NCBI GenBank assembly: GCA_024509875.1
Contig: JAMPIV010004247.1
Coordinates: forward strand, 397,501-461,500
Direction: 5' to 3'
From: Oreohelix idahoensis
Lineage: Eukaryota; Mollusca; Gastropoda; Stylommatophora; Oreohelicidae
Length of the DNA: 64,000 bases
The notes below the pieces were generated by a model. That model had not been told where the DNA came from, searched no databases, and worked only from the letters and a program-made list of their open reading frames with translations. Position 1 is the stretch's first letter, and the number at the start of each line of letters is the position of its first letter. Below, in pieces: positions 44,906 through 56,119 of this stretch. A program made the translations under genes and the position numbers.

Positions 44906-45215
44906 TTCTTGTTCTTCTTCTTCGTTCGTCCTGAAAAGGATGTTGGTTGCGTTGTGTCTGTTTACAGCGAAGCTCCGATATTTGCGCCTTTCGGCCGATA
45001 CATCCAACTTCAGCACGGATTTTTGGGACCAGGTTAGCCTTCCCTCTTCAATTCCTACTCACTCAGCCAGACTGCAGTGATGCAGCCTGTTTCCAGGACC
45101 ACCACTTGGAGGTGGAGTAGGGTCTTGGTCAGCTCTGGTTCGCTGACCCTGACGCAAGCAGTCTAGCTATGGGTCGCTAACGGCATTTCTCACTGTTAAT
45201 GCGTCTTAGGTCCCA
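44906..45215 (-). repeat. R1 SINE-like element, copy 3 (inverted)
   Basis: About 310 bp, reading from GGGACC at 45214 down to the (GAA)n tail at 44906. It is flanked by the 11-base repeat CTGTTACATTC (44895-44905 and 45216-45226). It abuts the RTE-A fragment at 45230. Confidence 0.88.
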
Positions 45216-45229
45216 CTGTTACATTCATA

Positions 45230-45493
45230 CTTACTTACTTAGTCGTTCCCCTTCTACCATGAGGTGTAGAGGTTTGGAAGAGAGAGCGCCAGACTATCCT
45301 ATCGGCTGTCTTCCTCCTGGCCTGGTTCCATTCTAGTCCTCGGTCCTTCAAAGATTGTCTAATGTTGTCCTCCCAGCGGACTCTGGGTCGTCCTCGGGGT
45401 CTGGATCCTTGGCTCTTTGTTTCCCATGCTTGTCGTGGTATCCGATCTTCTCCCATTCTGCAGACATGGCCAAACCATCTTAATTGGGACTGT
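45230..45493 (-). mobile_element. RTE-A LINE 3' end, short copy
   Basis: The minus strand gives MGEDRIPRQAWETKSQGSRP, GRPRVRWEDNIRQSLKDRGL and NQARRKTADRIVW and ends in a (TAAG)n tail. It is flanked by the exact 16-base repeat CACTGTTACATTCATA (45214-45229 and 45494-45509). Only the last quarter of the reverse transcriptase frame and the UTR were inserted. Confidence 0.9.
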
Positions 45494-45725
45494 CACTGTT
45501 ACATTCATAAAAATATTAAACAATTTTTTTTAGATGATTTACTGTTGTTTTCTTCTTATTTAATGTTTTTTCTTTATTAGTGTATGAGGTAAATATTTAA
45601 TTTTAATCATCTTGAATCCTTGGCTGCTGGCTGAAAAAGTTGCCATCACGCCAAGTGGCGTCCTTGAAATAAATAAATAGGGAAACCTGAGGCTGTTAAC
45701 AGTAAATAATAATACTCATAATGGG

Positions 45726-45897
45726 GTATGTGGCAGGCACACGTAAGAAATAAAGAAGTAGAAGACTAGACAACAGAAAAATAACAGATGTGACAGGATT
45801 ACCTGGGTTCGAGTCCCCGGTGAGCCTATCACTTCTGTTGTTTTTCTGTTTTCTAATTTACTACTTCTTTATTTCTTATGTGTGCCTGCTACATAGA
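45726..45897. mobile_element. Small palindromic element (MITE-like) with a B-box core
   Basis: Long inverted arms, TATGTGGCAGGCACACGTAA onward through AAATAAAGAAGTAG (45726-45790) and CTACTTCTTTATTT through TTATGTGTGCCTGC (about 45830-45897), enclose a short core with GGTTCGAGTCCCCGG. The arms pair for about 60 bases with few mismatches. The core phrase matches the internal B box of tRNA genes. Confidence 0.8.
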
Positions 45898-46149
45898 AAA
45901 TGGTTCACTTGTTCATTGCACTGAATTTATTACATAGTGATTTCATTTTAAAAAGTAATGGATGGTGATTTTAATTTTCTAGCTGTTAGTAAGGAAATCA
46001 GTTACACTATGATTATGATGATAAGATGAACAAAAGTGAACATGATTGTATTCCATAAACATCACCTCCATTGTTACTACCTTTCGATATAGACAGAAAT
46101 AAGGACACAACAATAGCTAAGTTTCAACAGTTTATTTATGAACCATGAA

Positions 46150-46610
46150 ATAAACAATTGCCTATATATATATCTTGGTAACAACACAGATAACGCAGAT
46201 GAAAGAGTAAATGATTGCAACAGAAGACATGAGGAGCTTTCATTACATTGGTAAATGTATGGAATTGGAGATCAAGTTCAACACAAAAATAAGAATTGCC
46301 ACCACAACCGTCAAGTCATCATATGCATGGCTCTTAAATATAGTGGAACAAAAAAATAATAACCAAGAGGTTACAGACAATCAAATTTGGATTCTGTACA
46401 CAAAATAAGGATTAAAATAGTATGATAGAATCACCAATGTGAAAATGATGGAAAGAACAAAACAAATGTGACTGCAACAAGGGGTGATGAAAAATGTTGG
46501 AGGTGGACACTAGTCCAATGACATATAATGGATAACGAACAGACTGTCTAAGATAGGAGTGCTTTGAAAGAAGTAGATGCTCCACAGGGAGCCAAAAGAA
46601 AGAGAAGGAA
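46150..46610 (+). pseudogene. RTE-C LINE relic
   Basis: AGGAGCTTTCATTACATTGG and ATCAAGTTCAACACAAAAAT match 3745-3800 of the plus-strand RTE-C relic, and the end has TGCTCCACAGGGAGCCAAA as in 4127-4146. The frame is destroyed. Confidence 0.7.
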
Positions 46611-46739
46611 GGTTGAAATAAACACTAGTTCATCTCAGCTGAAAAAAATCCAGTTTTAACTACTGATTACTGTAGAAGGGTGCTGCTTAGCGATAAAAAT
46701 AAGGTTAATGTGTGTATTCTATTAAAGATTTCCAGGAAT

Positions 46740-47600
46740 AATAAGCCTGTTCATGCTATAAACCTTGCTTTCATTTTTATATTCCACACGCCATAAATAA
46801 TCTTTCGTTCATTTCTATCTTCTGCATGCCATAAGTAATCATATACTTTAATTTCTCTGTTCCACATGCAACAAATAAACTTGCTTTCATTACTCTATTC
46901 CACATGCAACAAATAAACTTGCTTTCATTACTCTATTCCACATTCCACAAATAAACTTGCTTTCATTACTCTATTCCACATGCCACAAATAAACTTGCTT
47001 TCATTTCTATATTCTGCATGCATAGTCTTGCTCTCATTTCTCTGCTCCACATGCCATAAATAATCTTGCTTTTATTTCTCTATTCCCCGTACTATTTCTT
47101 GCTTTAGTTTCTCTATTCCACAAGCTATACATTGTTTTCATTTCTCTATTTTGCATGCCATAAATAATCTTGCTTTCATTTCTCTATTCAACACACTATC
47201 TCTTGCTTTCATTTCTCAGTTCCCTATGCTATATCTTTAATTTCTCCATTTTGTATGCCATAAATAATCTTGCTTTCATTTCTCTATCCCATATATCTTG
47301 CTTTAATTTATTTATTTTGTATACCATAAACAATCTTCTCTCATTTATCTACACCACATGCTGTATCTTGCTTTCATTTCTCTATTCCTCATGTTATATC
47401 TTTTATTTCTCTACTTCGTATACCATAAACAATCTTGCTTTCATTTCTCTATTCCACACGGTGTATCTTGCTTTCATTTCTCTATTTCAAATGCCATAAA
47501 TAATCTTGCTTTCCTTTCCCTATTCCACATGCTGTATCTTGCTTTCATTTCTTTATTCTACATCCCCATAAACAATCTTGCTTTCATTTCTTTGTTCCAG
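46740..47600. repeat. Minisatellite with TTGCTTTCATTTCTCTATTC units
   Basis: Roughly 18 units of about 45-60 bp share CTTGCTTTCATTTCTCTATTC and a CATGCCATAAATAAT link, with changing lengths. The long plus-strand frames here are a by-product of the repeat and are not genes. Confidence 0.92.
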
Positions 47601-48319
47601 AGCTTCATTATCAGAGGTGTGCGCAAAAATGCAGACAAGCACAGAATATCATATTCTGATGGGGTGCAGGGATTCTTCATCTTTAGCATTTCAAACCTCT
47701 ATGGTTCTCTCCTGCAGACTTTCTTCATTAATTTATCTTACTCATAATCTCATTCCATTTCTCTCGTCCATGATCTTAAGAGTTCAGCTTCACACCTTCT
47801 GTCTGTCATATTTTCTTTGATGATCTTTTTCAATCTCCTTTATACCTCAGGTCTGCTTTCAGAAAGTTAGTTTTCATTATTCCTTGCCCCCACTGATGAT
47901 GCCTTTGGTGGGTCTTTGTAATGTCTTACAATCAGTGCATGTAATTTAAAAAACGAGCACTAATGTTGCATTTGACAAAAATTAATCTGCAGATTTTGCA
48001 GATACACAGCTGCACATCTTTTTCTCCAAAAGCGCATTACTGATAGTAGAAATATGGTTGGAAAATCTACATAATGTTAAAAAACAAACACAGCAAGGGG
48101 GGAAAAAAATCAACAACCGCATATTTTCATAGCAATAAATAAGGACATTTTGCAACAATATAAAACTTGTAACATTTGAAAAAAAAAAGAAAAAAAAAAA
48201 ACAAAATCTGTCCCTGATGACCACATACACATAGTTCTGTTGTCTCCAATAAATTGATACCAGAAGAAAGCACTTTACAATAATTAAATTCCACAATGTT
48301 ATATACCTGCCAGTTAGGG
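47600..48319. other. Downstream flank of NBAS
   Basis: No gene seen. This is where the NBAS 3' UTR should lie on the minus strand. A runs at 48180-48203 break up the sequence. No repeat family was recognised. Confidence 0.5.
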
Positions 48320-48607
48320 TTATGATTTCTTCACCCAGTACTTCACTGATGTTAATGCAGAATTAAATGTCTGTAGCAAAGGATGGCTAGAACGTGCTTG
48401 CAGGAGGAGTGATCCAGCCTCAGCCTCGGCACCAGCCTTATACAGCTGGGAGGCAATGTCAAAAGGCGATGCATACTCTGGGCAGGTTGGATTGCCCTGA
48501 CGATTAAGGACATAAGCAACAAGATGGGAGAACACAGGCATGGATACCACTCGTGGACTAAGCTTCTTGCTCAAAATAAGTCGGAGTAGATCTTCATCAT
48601 CTGTGCC
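48320..48607 (-). CDS. NBAS: NBAS-like terminal exon G
   Basis: A 288 bp last exon of 95 codons plus stop TAA at 48320-48322. It follows an acceptor ending TTATAACAG at 48608. It starts GTDDEDLLRLILSKKLSPRV, contains YKAGAEAEAGSLLLQARSSH and ends WVKKS. The EAEAGSLLL block and the short tail are what I recognise as NBAS-like. The acceptor and first bases of this exon are partly duplicated about 219 bp upstream in the intron (see the duplication at 48591-49085). The last intron, up to 54189, is about 5.6 kb. Confidence 0.82.
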   Translation of the reverse strand, partial: GTDDEDLLRLILSKKLSPRVVSMPVFSHLVAYVLNRQGNPTCPEYASPFDIASQLYKAGAEAEAGSLLLQARSSHPLLQTFNSALTSVKYWVKKS

Positions 48608-49085
48608 CTGTTATAAAATAATCAGAATATAACTGTAAAAAACTTCAGAGACAGCCCGAATCAGTATTTTTTCAGCTTACTCACTTTACTTGTTACTCTT
48701 GCCCTGAAGCATCATGGGGAGCTGAAGTTTTCATTCTCGAGCCAGGTGTAGGATTTTTATAACACTCCATCTAACTCCCTCCTGATTTTCCCCATACCCT
48801 AAAACCAGAACTTCATCATCTGTGCTGTGTTACAGAATAATAAGAGTACAAATGTAACAAACTTCAGAGACTGATAACCCAAATCAGTCTTGTTCTGCTT
48901 ACTCACATTACTTTGCCTGTTACATTTTTTCTGTCCACTCTTTCCCTGAAACATAGGGAGATGATGTTTTCATTCTCGAGTCAGGTATACCACACTGACT
49001 GATGTGAGCCCATGTTGTAGAATTTCTATACTATTGTCTATCAAACTGCCTCCTGATCTTCCCCATACCCTCAAATCAGATCTAC
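48591..49085. repeat. Tandem duplication at the NBAS exon G acceptor
   Basis: The text CTTCATCATCTGTGC followed by a TTA.A.AATAAT..GA stretch, CTTCAGAGAC and AATCAGT at 48592 recurs at 48811. CATTCTCGAG.CAGGT..A and CTCCTGATTTTCCCCATACC also occur twice. The offset is about 219-240 bp with about 15 percent difference. The second copy includes the first 15 bases of exon G and an acceptor-like end. Confidence 0.82.
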
Positions 49086-49659
49086 TGTTGCAGGCATGTA
49101 GTGGTAACTGATTGGGCTCCATTCTCCAAATCACTTAATTTTCTGTCTCTATATATAAATACTATGATTGAAAAGTCACTTTCTATTATTAAATTGTTAT
49201 TTCTTCACTCCCATCCAACTACTCGTAATTTATATGGAGCAAATGTCAAAGTGAAGACATTGTATTACATTAAAATGTGATGTCCCATTAACGTAACAAT
49301 TCAGTGAGAAATCACATGATTTCCCAGCGAGTATCAATTTTTGTTGTCTCTTGTAACGTCAGTTTATTGGCCACTTTAGATTTTATTTTGTTTCTAGGAT
49401 TTTAAAAAATTAAAAAAAAAAAAAAAACTTACCTGTCAAATGGCAGTTATTCCTCCATGTTCTGACATTATTTCAGGTATATTCAATAAATACAAGTGAG
49501 GATATAAACATTTAAAAATAGGAAGTGACTTTTCAGTCGTCTTGTAGTTGATGCTGGATGTAGTTCCTACAATTTTTCAGATGCCACCATTTCTCATTCA
49601 TCCAGTATTTTTCAACTCGTTAAGTTTTCTTACTCTTCTTTACCCTTTAGCTTCTTGTA

Positions 49660-49960
49660 GAGCATAGATCTTCAATTAGTTCATGCCAAGAACTCTTGTT
49701 CTACACCATCTGTTAAATATTCTCCTCATATCTTCTTTACCCTTACAGTGTCTGTTTCAGTTCTTGCTATATGCTTCTAGGTCTCCCTATTTCTCTTTTA
49801 CTGTGGACATTCATGACCAAGGGCTGTCTTGTAAAGATGTCAACTGGCTTCCTTAACATGTGTCTCAAATCCAGCATTGATGTCTTTTCCCCAGCTTTTG
49901 TTCCACTGGTATCTGTCTGGTTCTTTCCGTCAGTTCCACCCTGGTGATCTTGAGTTTTTT
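49660..49960 (-). pseudogene. RTE-C LINE relic
   Basis: Similar in nucleotide text to 4565-4840 (TCTTGTAAAGATGTCAACTGGCTTCC and TTTTGTTCCACTGG..TCTGT in outline). It is therefore the minus-strand GRPRSIWRREL to WIGHTLRK part of RTE-C, heavily mutated. Confidence 0.65.
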
Positions 49961-50306
49961 CACATGATCCTGGGTGACCAATTAAGTGATCCTAAATGGC
50001 ATGTAGTGAGAAGACAAAAGCTGAAATATATCGTAACAACAGGTGATTGAAAGAAAAAAGAGATAGAGGAAGATAAAGAAAACAAATACTGGACAGTTTG
50101 ACATCGTGGCATGGAAGTAGGTCAACAACAGAATTGATAAATTGTACTTGGAGACAGAAATTTGTGGAGAGACATGATCTCCTATGCCACAAGGCATGGT
50201 ACTTGAAGAAGAAAAAATGGCACGCAGAATGTTAAGACAATGTATGAACAATGAAGAACTGCAGCGCTGCAGTTTTAATGAATAATTCACATTTTAAAAA
50301 TAAATA

Positions 50307-50594
50307 TTAATAAGCTATGCCATGGTTGGTGTTGAATTTCTGGTCTATATCATCAGTCAATATCTTTTCCTGACTTTTGGCAAATTGATATCGTTTCTTT
50401 ATGTCAGCCGCAAAAGCTTTTCTGGTAAGGGGGTCCTTCAATTTGCTGATGTCAAACCTTTTCTGTGTAGTTACAGTTGGTCCAGCCCTTCTTAGTTTCA
50501 CTTTCAGTTTTGCTACTACTAAATGGTGATCACTTCCCACATCTGCACCTCTTCTTACCTTCACATCTTTGTCGTGGAATATTCTAATCCACAT
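50307..50594 (-). pseudogene. LINE endonuclease C-terminal relic
   Basis: The frame reads DVKVRRGADVGSDHHLVVAK then LKVKLRRAG and RFDISKLKDPLTRKAFAADI. GSDHHLV is the final SDH motif of EEP-type LINE endonucleases, and the KL.DP..R.AF text is the linker before reverse transcriptase. No other LINE part adjoins. Confidence 0.75.
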
Positions 50595-50604
50595 ATATAA
50601 ATTA

Positions 50605-50830
50605 TCAAGTAAATATAAAGCCTAATAAATACATATAATAAATAAAGGAAGAAGAATGGTAAAGAACAGTGCTGTCACAATGACAGTACTCGAAATCCCC
50701 CTTCTTTTCTACTTCGTCGGCAAATTGTAACGCTTTCACGTTGATATTAAAGGCCTTCTGCAACATACACGCGTTTCCCAAACACACAATAAAATGTGCT
50801 GCCTTTCTAAGAAAAACCTTGAAATATGCA
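50605..50830 (-). other. Unrecognised small ORF
   Basis: A 60-codon minus-strand frame (50605-50787) begins MCLGNACMLQKAFNINVKAL and continues QFADEVEKKGDFEYCHCDST. The composition looks protein-like. QFADEVE resembles a LINE palm neighbourhood, but no YLG or LLYG follows. It is followed upstream by CpG-containing DNA (50930-51010, with CGCGTCGCGCG). Function unknown. Confidence 0.25.
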
Positions 50831-50999
50831 AGTTGACCTAAATTTTAAATTCCATTCATGTCTTTTTCTACACTATGTTACCAAAAACAAAAGACAGATG
50901 GACTAAAGGATAGCGAGAAGGGAGAGGCAGAAAGCCGAACACTAAACACGCGTCGCGCGATACACAAATGCTGCCATCACGCGTGTAAGACTACATGCA

Positions 51000-52990
51000 C
51001 TAACTTTTTTTCGGACGGACAGTGATAAATTCACTACCCTTCCCAGAGTTAGGTTTTAAAATCACAAAAAACGCTTATTAGGAAAGATAACAATAGATGG
51101 GTTTACGTTTGAAAACATTACAGTACCCAGACAGCACATCTTCGAAACAGGAGGTAGAAGGAATTGCATATTTTGAACGCAGCCACGTAGCTCTTTTAAA
51201 TTTGGATATTTGGGTTCCTTAGGGCTTGCTGACAAAGAATATGTAAAACGTTACGCAAATAGTCCAGGAATTAATAAATTATAACCAAAATAAAATAGTG
51301 GGGATGCCTGACAACATGGAATCATTTCTGCTCATAAAATTTTTTTTATAACGTGTTTGAAAAAACCTTACGTTACAGAAATAGCCTACCATGTAAACTC
51401 CAAATTGATTGGAGCGCAACAAATGAAAGACTAACCACGATTGGTCGGGCTATAAATACTATCTTGGTTGTTAGGGAGACGTAGGAAGGTAACATTTTTT
51501 CAAACACTTGTCGAAACGTGGCTCGATTGGCCAGACTCGCTGATATAATCACTTAGGAGCGTTAGTTCGAAACCACTTGTTTAAATAAGCTTGATAAAGC
51601 AACAGTGCGTTGAAGCCAGCTCATATTTTTGCTAAATAAAAGCCTGGAACATAAGCAGATGGGAATTTGTGCCAGTAAATGTGCCAGAATTCATTGCTAA
51701 TCAACGTATCTGTGTTTATTCTATGAATTGTGGTAAGCTTGAACCATTCAGTATCTTTTAATGAAAATTGAATGTGAATTGTTAATTTATGCCTGTATAT
51801 ATATGTGTAGTTCAGTGGCAAACAGGAGATAAAGCCTATAATGCTCCAGCCTGAACAGAGGGTGTCGGAGGAAAGTAAAAACGGCATGGAATGGCCAAAT
51901 AGTACACTGACACCTGGATGATTGACTAGAAAGAAATAATGCTGGAAGTGCAGAGGCGTGGTAACCATTAAGGAGGTAAATACTGGTATAAAGTATTTTA
52001 GATGAAGCTGACAGTTGGCCTAACGCTCTGAACTCAATGTTTGTGATGTATTGTGATCAGTGTAAAAAGAGAGTATAAGTTAGTTATGAAGTAGAAGGTA
52101 CATCCTTCTTGTTTACAGGGACCGTGGTCTTGATGGTACTGAGCAGCACCTGGTCAGAGCTTTGCTGAATCCAGAGTCGGACAGCATACTCCTTGGTCTT
52201 TTTAGCTATCAGTGAGGTGTCTCCAGAGCCCAGGGGAGAATTCGAGCAGAGGAGTCCTTTCCTGCCGCCATCACGCAAGATAAGCTGATTTGGCCAGCTG
52301 AGCTCAACATTAGGTCCCCTCATCTTGAAATGACTTTGTAAAAATAACATTCAGAGGGGAATTTAATTGTCTTAATATCAGGAACTGAGAACATCTCCAA
52401 TACTAGTCCCAAAAGACAAACTATTGAAGTCATGATGACGAATACCAACAGAGCTTGAACAAAACAAAACCAGTATTACCTCATATTACTACTACACAAC
52501 TGACACACATAGGATATTTTTAATAATATATGTCACTACAATATTCATATTGATAAAGTCTGTACATATACTTGTAATTAAAATTGATTGTGATCCCTGG
52601 TTCCTTTGTATTTGAATCAGGACACATATACCTTTATAACAACAATGAATACATATTGTTATTTGAAAAGTTATCAGTGACTCCTTAAGATATTCTCATA
52701 GAGTGTTATATGTATGTGAGTGTCACAGTGTTGTCAAGAGTAGTGGATTAAATTACATTGTTTATCTGTCTGTTGTTGTGACTTACACTTCATCATACAC
52801 ATACCCTAGACACATAACGTAGTCATCACACTATTCCAGAATAATTCTGACTGAGATATATAGATATGTGGTAGCAAGTAAGGTTATCTATAATACACTA
52901 CTCTTAATAGATATAGATACCTTCACAGCTGATCTCAGTCAGTACACTAAGTCCCCTATAAATATTTATAACATCCCACTTCACCACAAT
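51000..52990. other. NBAS last-intron stretch with one unrecognised ORF
   Basis: No exon fits the NBAS frame here, because exons F and G already join in phase. The minus-strand frame 52084-52350 (88 codons, MRGPNVELSWPNQLILRDGG and CSNSPLGSGDTSLIAKKTKE) has coding-like composition but no known motif. The rest is AT-rich. Confidence 0.3.
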
Positions 52991-52999
52991 CTTGTAATG

Positions 53000-54012
53000 C
53001 AATCATAAAAAGCCTCTATGCCAACTTTACATGTAGTGTTGGGCAGAGCAACCTAACCTTTGAGGTGAAGACAGGAGTACGACAGGGATGCCCCTTATCA
53101 ACCACTCTATTTTTAACAGTCATAGATTGGGTGATGCGCCAGACAACAGAGGGCAGTCCAAGAGGAATAAGATGGACTACATTTTCTACATTGGAAGATC
53201 TGGAATATGCAGATGACATTGCACTACTAGCACATTCACATCAACACATCCAGGAAAAAACGGATAGACTTAATAAGTTTAGCCAGCAGGTGGGCTTGAA
53301 CATCAATTTAAAGAAGTCAGAGGTCATGACTCTCAATGTGAGCAACCCTGAGCCCATATCAGTAAGGAATCAGCAACTGGTACAGACAGACACCTTCACA
53401 TACCTAGGATGCATAGTAACACCAGACGGCGGGGCAGGCAAAGACATCAACATCAGAACGAATAAGGCAAGAACAACATCTGGAAGTCCTCTCAATACAG
53501 CACAAGCACAAAATTAAGATTATATCAGAGCTGTGTGCTTTCTGTGCTTCTATATGGTGCAGAATGCTGGAGAGTTACAGAGAAGGAAATGTCGAAATTG
53601 TCCTCTTTTCACACAACATGCCTAAGAAAAATTCACCGAATCTTTTGGCCGAATACCATCACCAACCAATCTGCTTACTCAGAGCAAGCAAGAGGACATG
53701 CACACAATCATAGCTGGCAGACGCTGGAGCTGGGTTGGCCATGTCCTCAGAAGAGACCCCGATGCCATCACAAGAACAGCTATGCTTTGGACCCCTGAAG
53801 AAAATGAAAGAGAGGCCGACCAAAAACAACCTGGCGGAGGACTGTGGAGGCTGAAATGCAAAGAATGAACCAGAGTTGGGGCACTGTACGAAGGATGGCC
53901 ACCGACCGAGCAAAGTGGAATCAATTTGTTGTTGCCCTACTAGACGCCACTAGGCATGATGGCCACTGACTGCTTTGACGGTCGGCGGCTAAGGATCAAA
54001 GAAAAGAAGAAG
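53000..54012 (+). mobile_element. RTE-B LINE, 5'-truncated copy
   Basis: TGVRQGCPLSTTLFLTVIDW then LEYADDIALLAHSHQHIQEK (intact YADD) lie in the frame 53065-53517. VLLYGAECWRVTEKEM and RWSWVGHVLRRDP follow after a 16-bp-scale loss near 53475 and a further deletion near 53668. It ends with GGATCAAAGAAAAGAAGAAG. It is more than 90 percent alike to 32006-33417 by eye. No clear target-site duplication was seen. Confidence 0.87.
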
Positions 54013-54188
54013 ATGCCATGGTGAAAGGTAAACAACGGAACAAGGCAAAGTAAGCTAGATGAGGTTTTCAGAAAGAAAAATATAAGAAAAAAGAAAGAAC
54101 TGTAAAGAATAAATTTTTGTGCTAAAAATGTATGAAAAGACAATGTTCATCAGTTAGTATAAGATGTCATATGACAATAATAAATTAC

Positions 54189-54317
54189 CTCTGTTAAGGT
54201 TACAAGAACATCTAAACCCTTATCCAGCAGAGTACTGTGTGGTGACTGTAAAATAATGTTAACAGCTGATATTGGCTGATGGTTCTGCAGCAACAGGTCA
54301 AACATGTGCTCTGTACA
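54189..54317 (-). CDS. NBAS: NBAS-like exon F
   Basis: A 129 bp exon of 43 codons, phase 0 at both ends, between a TTCCTCAG acceptor and a GTAATT donor. It encodes CTEHMFDLLLQNHQPISAVN, then a segment ending LDVLVTLTE. It lies next to the 3' end of an RTE-B copy (53000-54012) that sits in the long last intron. Confidence 0.82.
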
Positions 54318-54606
54318 CTGAGGAATTCAAAACATAGTAGAGTTACAAGTGATATGGTTTACATCTTGTGATATATAAATGTGATCAGTAAATTGATGAT
54401 TTTAATATTAAACCTGCATCATGATCTACATTTTCATTGATACACTGAAACAGATCAAAATTATTAGTTTAAGAGCTGGTCAGTGAAATGGTATGCCATT
54501 CATGAATGTTCCATTCGTTTTATGTGTCTATATGGCACAAAGTAATTCCATAATTTAAATGAAAAAACAAACCGTTTGCATTTTCCCCCATCATATATTC
54601 CCCTAC

Positions 54607-54736
54607 CTTGCTATCTAGAGGAAATTCTGAGCATTCATCTCTGAGAACAGTACTGATTAACTCTCCTCCATGTTCTCCTTGTGAAGTCAAGATAGAAGTG
54701 AAGACCTTGATCCACGGATTTTTGCTGGGATCAGAG
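54607..54736 (-). CDS. NBAS: NBAS-like exon E
   Basis: A 130 bp exon after a TTTTCACAG-type acceptor. Its first base completes the split serine codon from exon D. It encodes SDPSKNPWIKVFTSILTSQG, then an acidic stretch ending FPLDSK, and stops in phase 0 at a GTAGGG donor. The exon matches the next one, 290 bp away, in phase. Confidence 0.82.
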
Positions 54737-55580
54737 CTGTGAAAAAAATACACACAATATAAAATATGACATCTTTTAATAATAACTTTTGTCCCTTTTC
54801 ACCTTCTGAGGAATAACTCCATCTGATGCCAAATACTTTTCACTGCCAGGAATGATGCTGAAGGTAAGCTTTCAACCTTGTTTAACTGCTCCTAAGATGT
54901 GCACCTCAAATAGTCAGTGATAGTGGCTTTCTTGTGGTGAGATCATTATTTAACTAACGGGAGAAGGGGTGAAGGCAAGTCTCTGGAGCCCAAAATCCAG
55001 AATGTTCTGGGTAGATAAGGCTCATAAACGCTGGATGGCCACTCATCCAAAAGAGCAAAAACTCAGATTTCAAATCACCTGCTACCTTGCAGGTAGGCTG
55101 GGGACAGCCAAAGGCTAAGGAAAGTAAACTTGAATAAAAATTCTTGCTGAAATTGGAAGTGTCTGACCAAAAGGTTAATTTGAGACCTATTAAATTAAAA
55201 TCACATCGTAACATACTTTTCTTGTTTAATATGATAATTAAAATGTGTTAAAGTCTTTTTTAAATTATAATTAACTGTTTTATTTATATAATAAGACAGC
55301 ATTGGCACTACCTATATTGTCATGCCTTTTATGATACTGGCTGGATATTGAAATCAAACATCACACAAATTGTACCCAGTCACTGAAAAATTTATGAACT
55401 GCATTTCCTTTTAAAAAGTGAGATAAAGCATATCAAACTCCACTGTTAATGAAGCAAATGATGGAAATTGTCACATAAAAGATACCTGTGACTGATAGGC
55501 TGACTTTATGGTTTGACAATAATGTATTCTGCCATCTTCAATGCACAAATTTCATTCTGTTTGCCAAAAATATTACTCAC

Positions 55581-55720
55581 CTGCATGTTGGAGAAAATGG
55601 TGGCCACAGAATAAGGATTCGACACAGTGTGAGGAAGTGATCCTTGCTTACACACTTGACTAGAAGAGTGAGGAACAGATCAAGCCTGGACTCCTCAGAT
55701 ATGATATTCTCTTCACTAAC
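55581..55720 (-). CDS. NBAS: NBAS-like exon D
   Basis: A 140 bp exon between a TATACAG acceptor and a GTGAGT donor. It starts in phase 0 with VSEENIISEESRLDLFLTLL and ends with PPFSPTC plus two bases, AG, which combine with the first C of exon E to make a serine codon. The frame is open throughout, and the leucine-rich helical character matches the neighbouring exons. Confidence 0.82.
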
Positions 55721-55754
55721 CTGTATAAAACATATTCAAGGAAGCCCATGACTG

Positions 55755-55990
55755 TGATTACTGCTATAATACATCACATCTTCACTTTCCTTTTTGCTCC
55801 CTTTGGAGCATGGAGCTACTACTGCAGCTGGTCCCCCTTGCAGAAACCTGTACAAAGCATTAACAAGCTCTATCAGCGGTGGGTCTATTGTATATCTGAC
55901 AGTAAAGTGTGGCATGTGATACCAAGGAAAAAATATTCTGATGCCATGAACATCTTGTACATTACTCCAGCTTCAGTGTTTGTCATTAAA
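55755..55990 (-). repeat. R2 repeat, inverted copy
   Basis: GGAGCATGGAGCTACTACTG, CAGCTGGTCCCCCTTGCAG and CAAAGCATTAACAAGCTC match the minus R2 copy at 14693. It lies about 35 bp from NBAS exon D. Confidence 0.65.
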
Positions 55991-56119
55991 CATTGTTGGA
56001 AGATGCAGTTTTGAGCATCTTGAGCAAAATATGCCTTACCAGCATCACATAAAGTTTCCTCATGATTTTGCTAATACTATCATCCTCTTGAGCATCCTCT
56101 TGCTTGAAGCAAGATCTGC

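Noticed and set aside
46740..47820. Long plus-strand frames rich in Phe, Leu and Ser that look like membrane segments
   Set aside because: They are translations of a T-rich minisatellite and shift with each unit; no conserved motif or start.
51480..51600. A second hammerhead-like motif around CGAAACGTGGC
   Set aside because: GAAAC is present but no CUGANGA with a stem II lies at the right distance.
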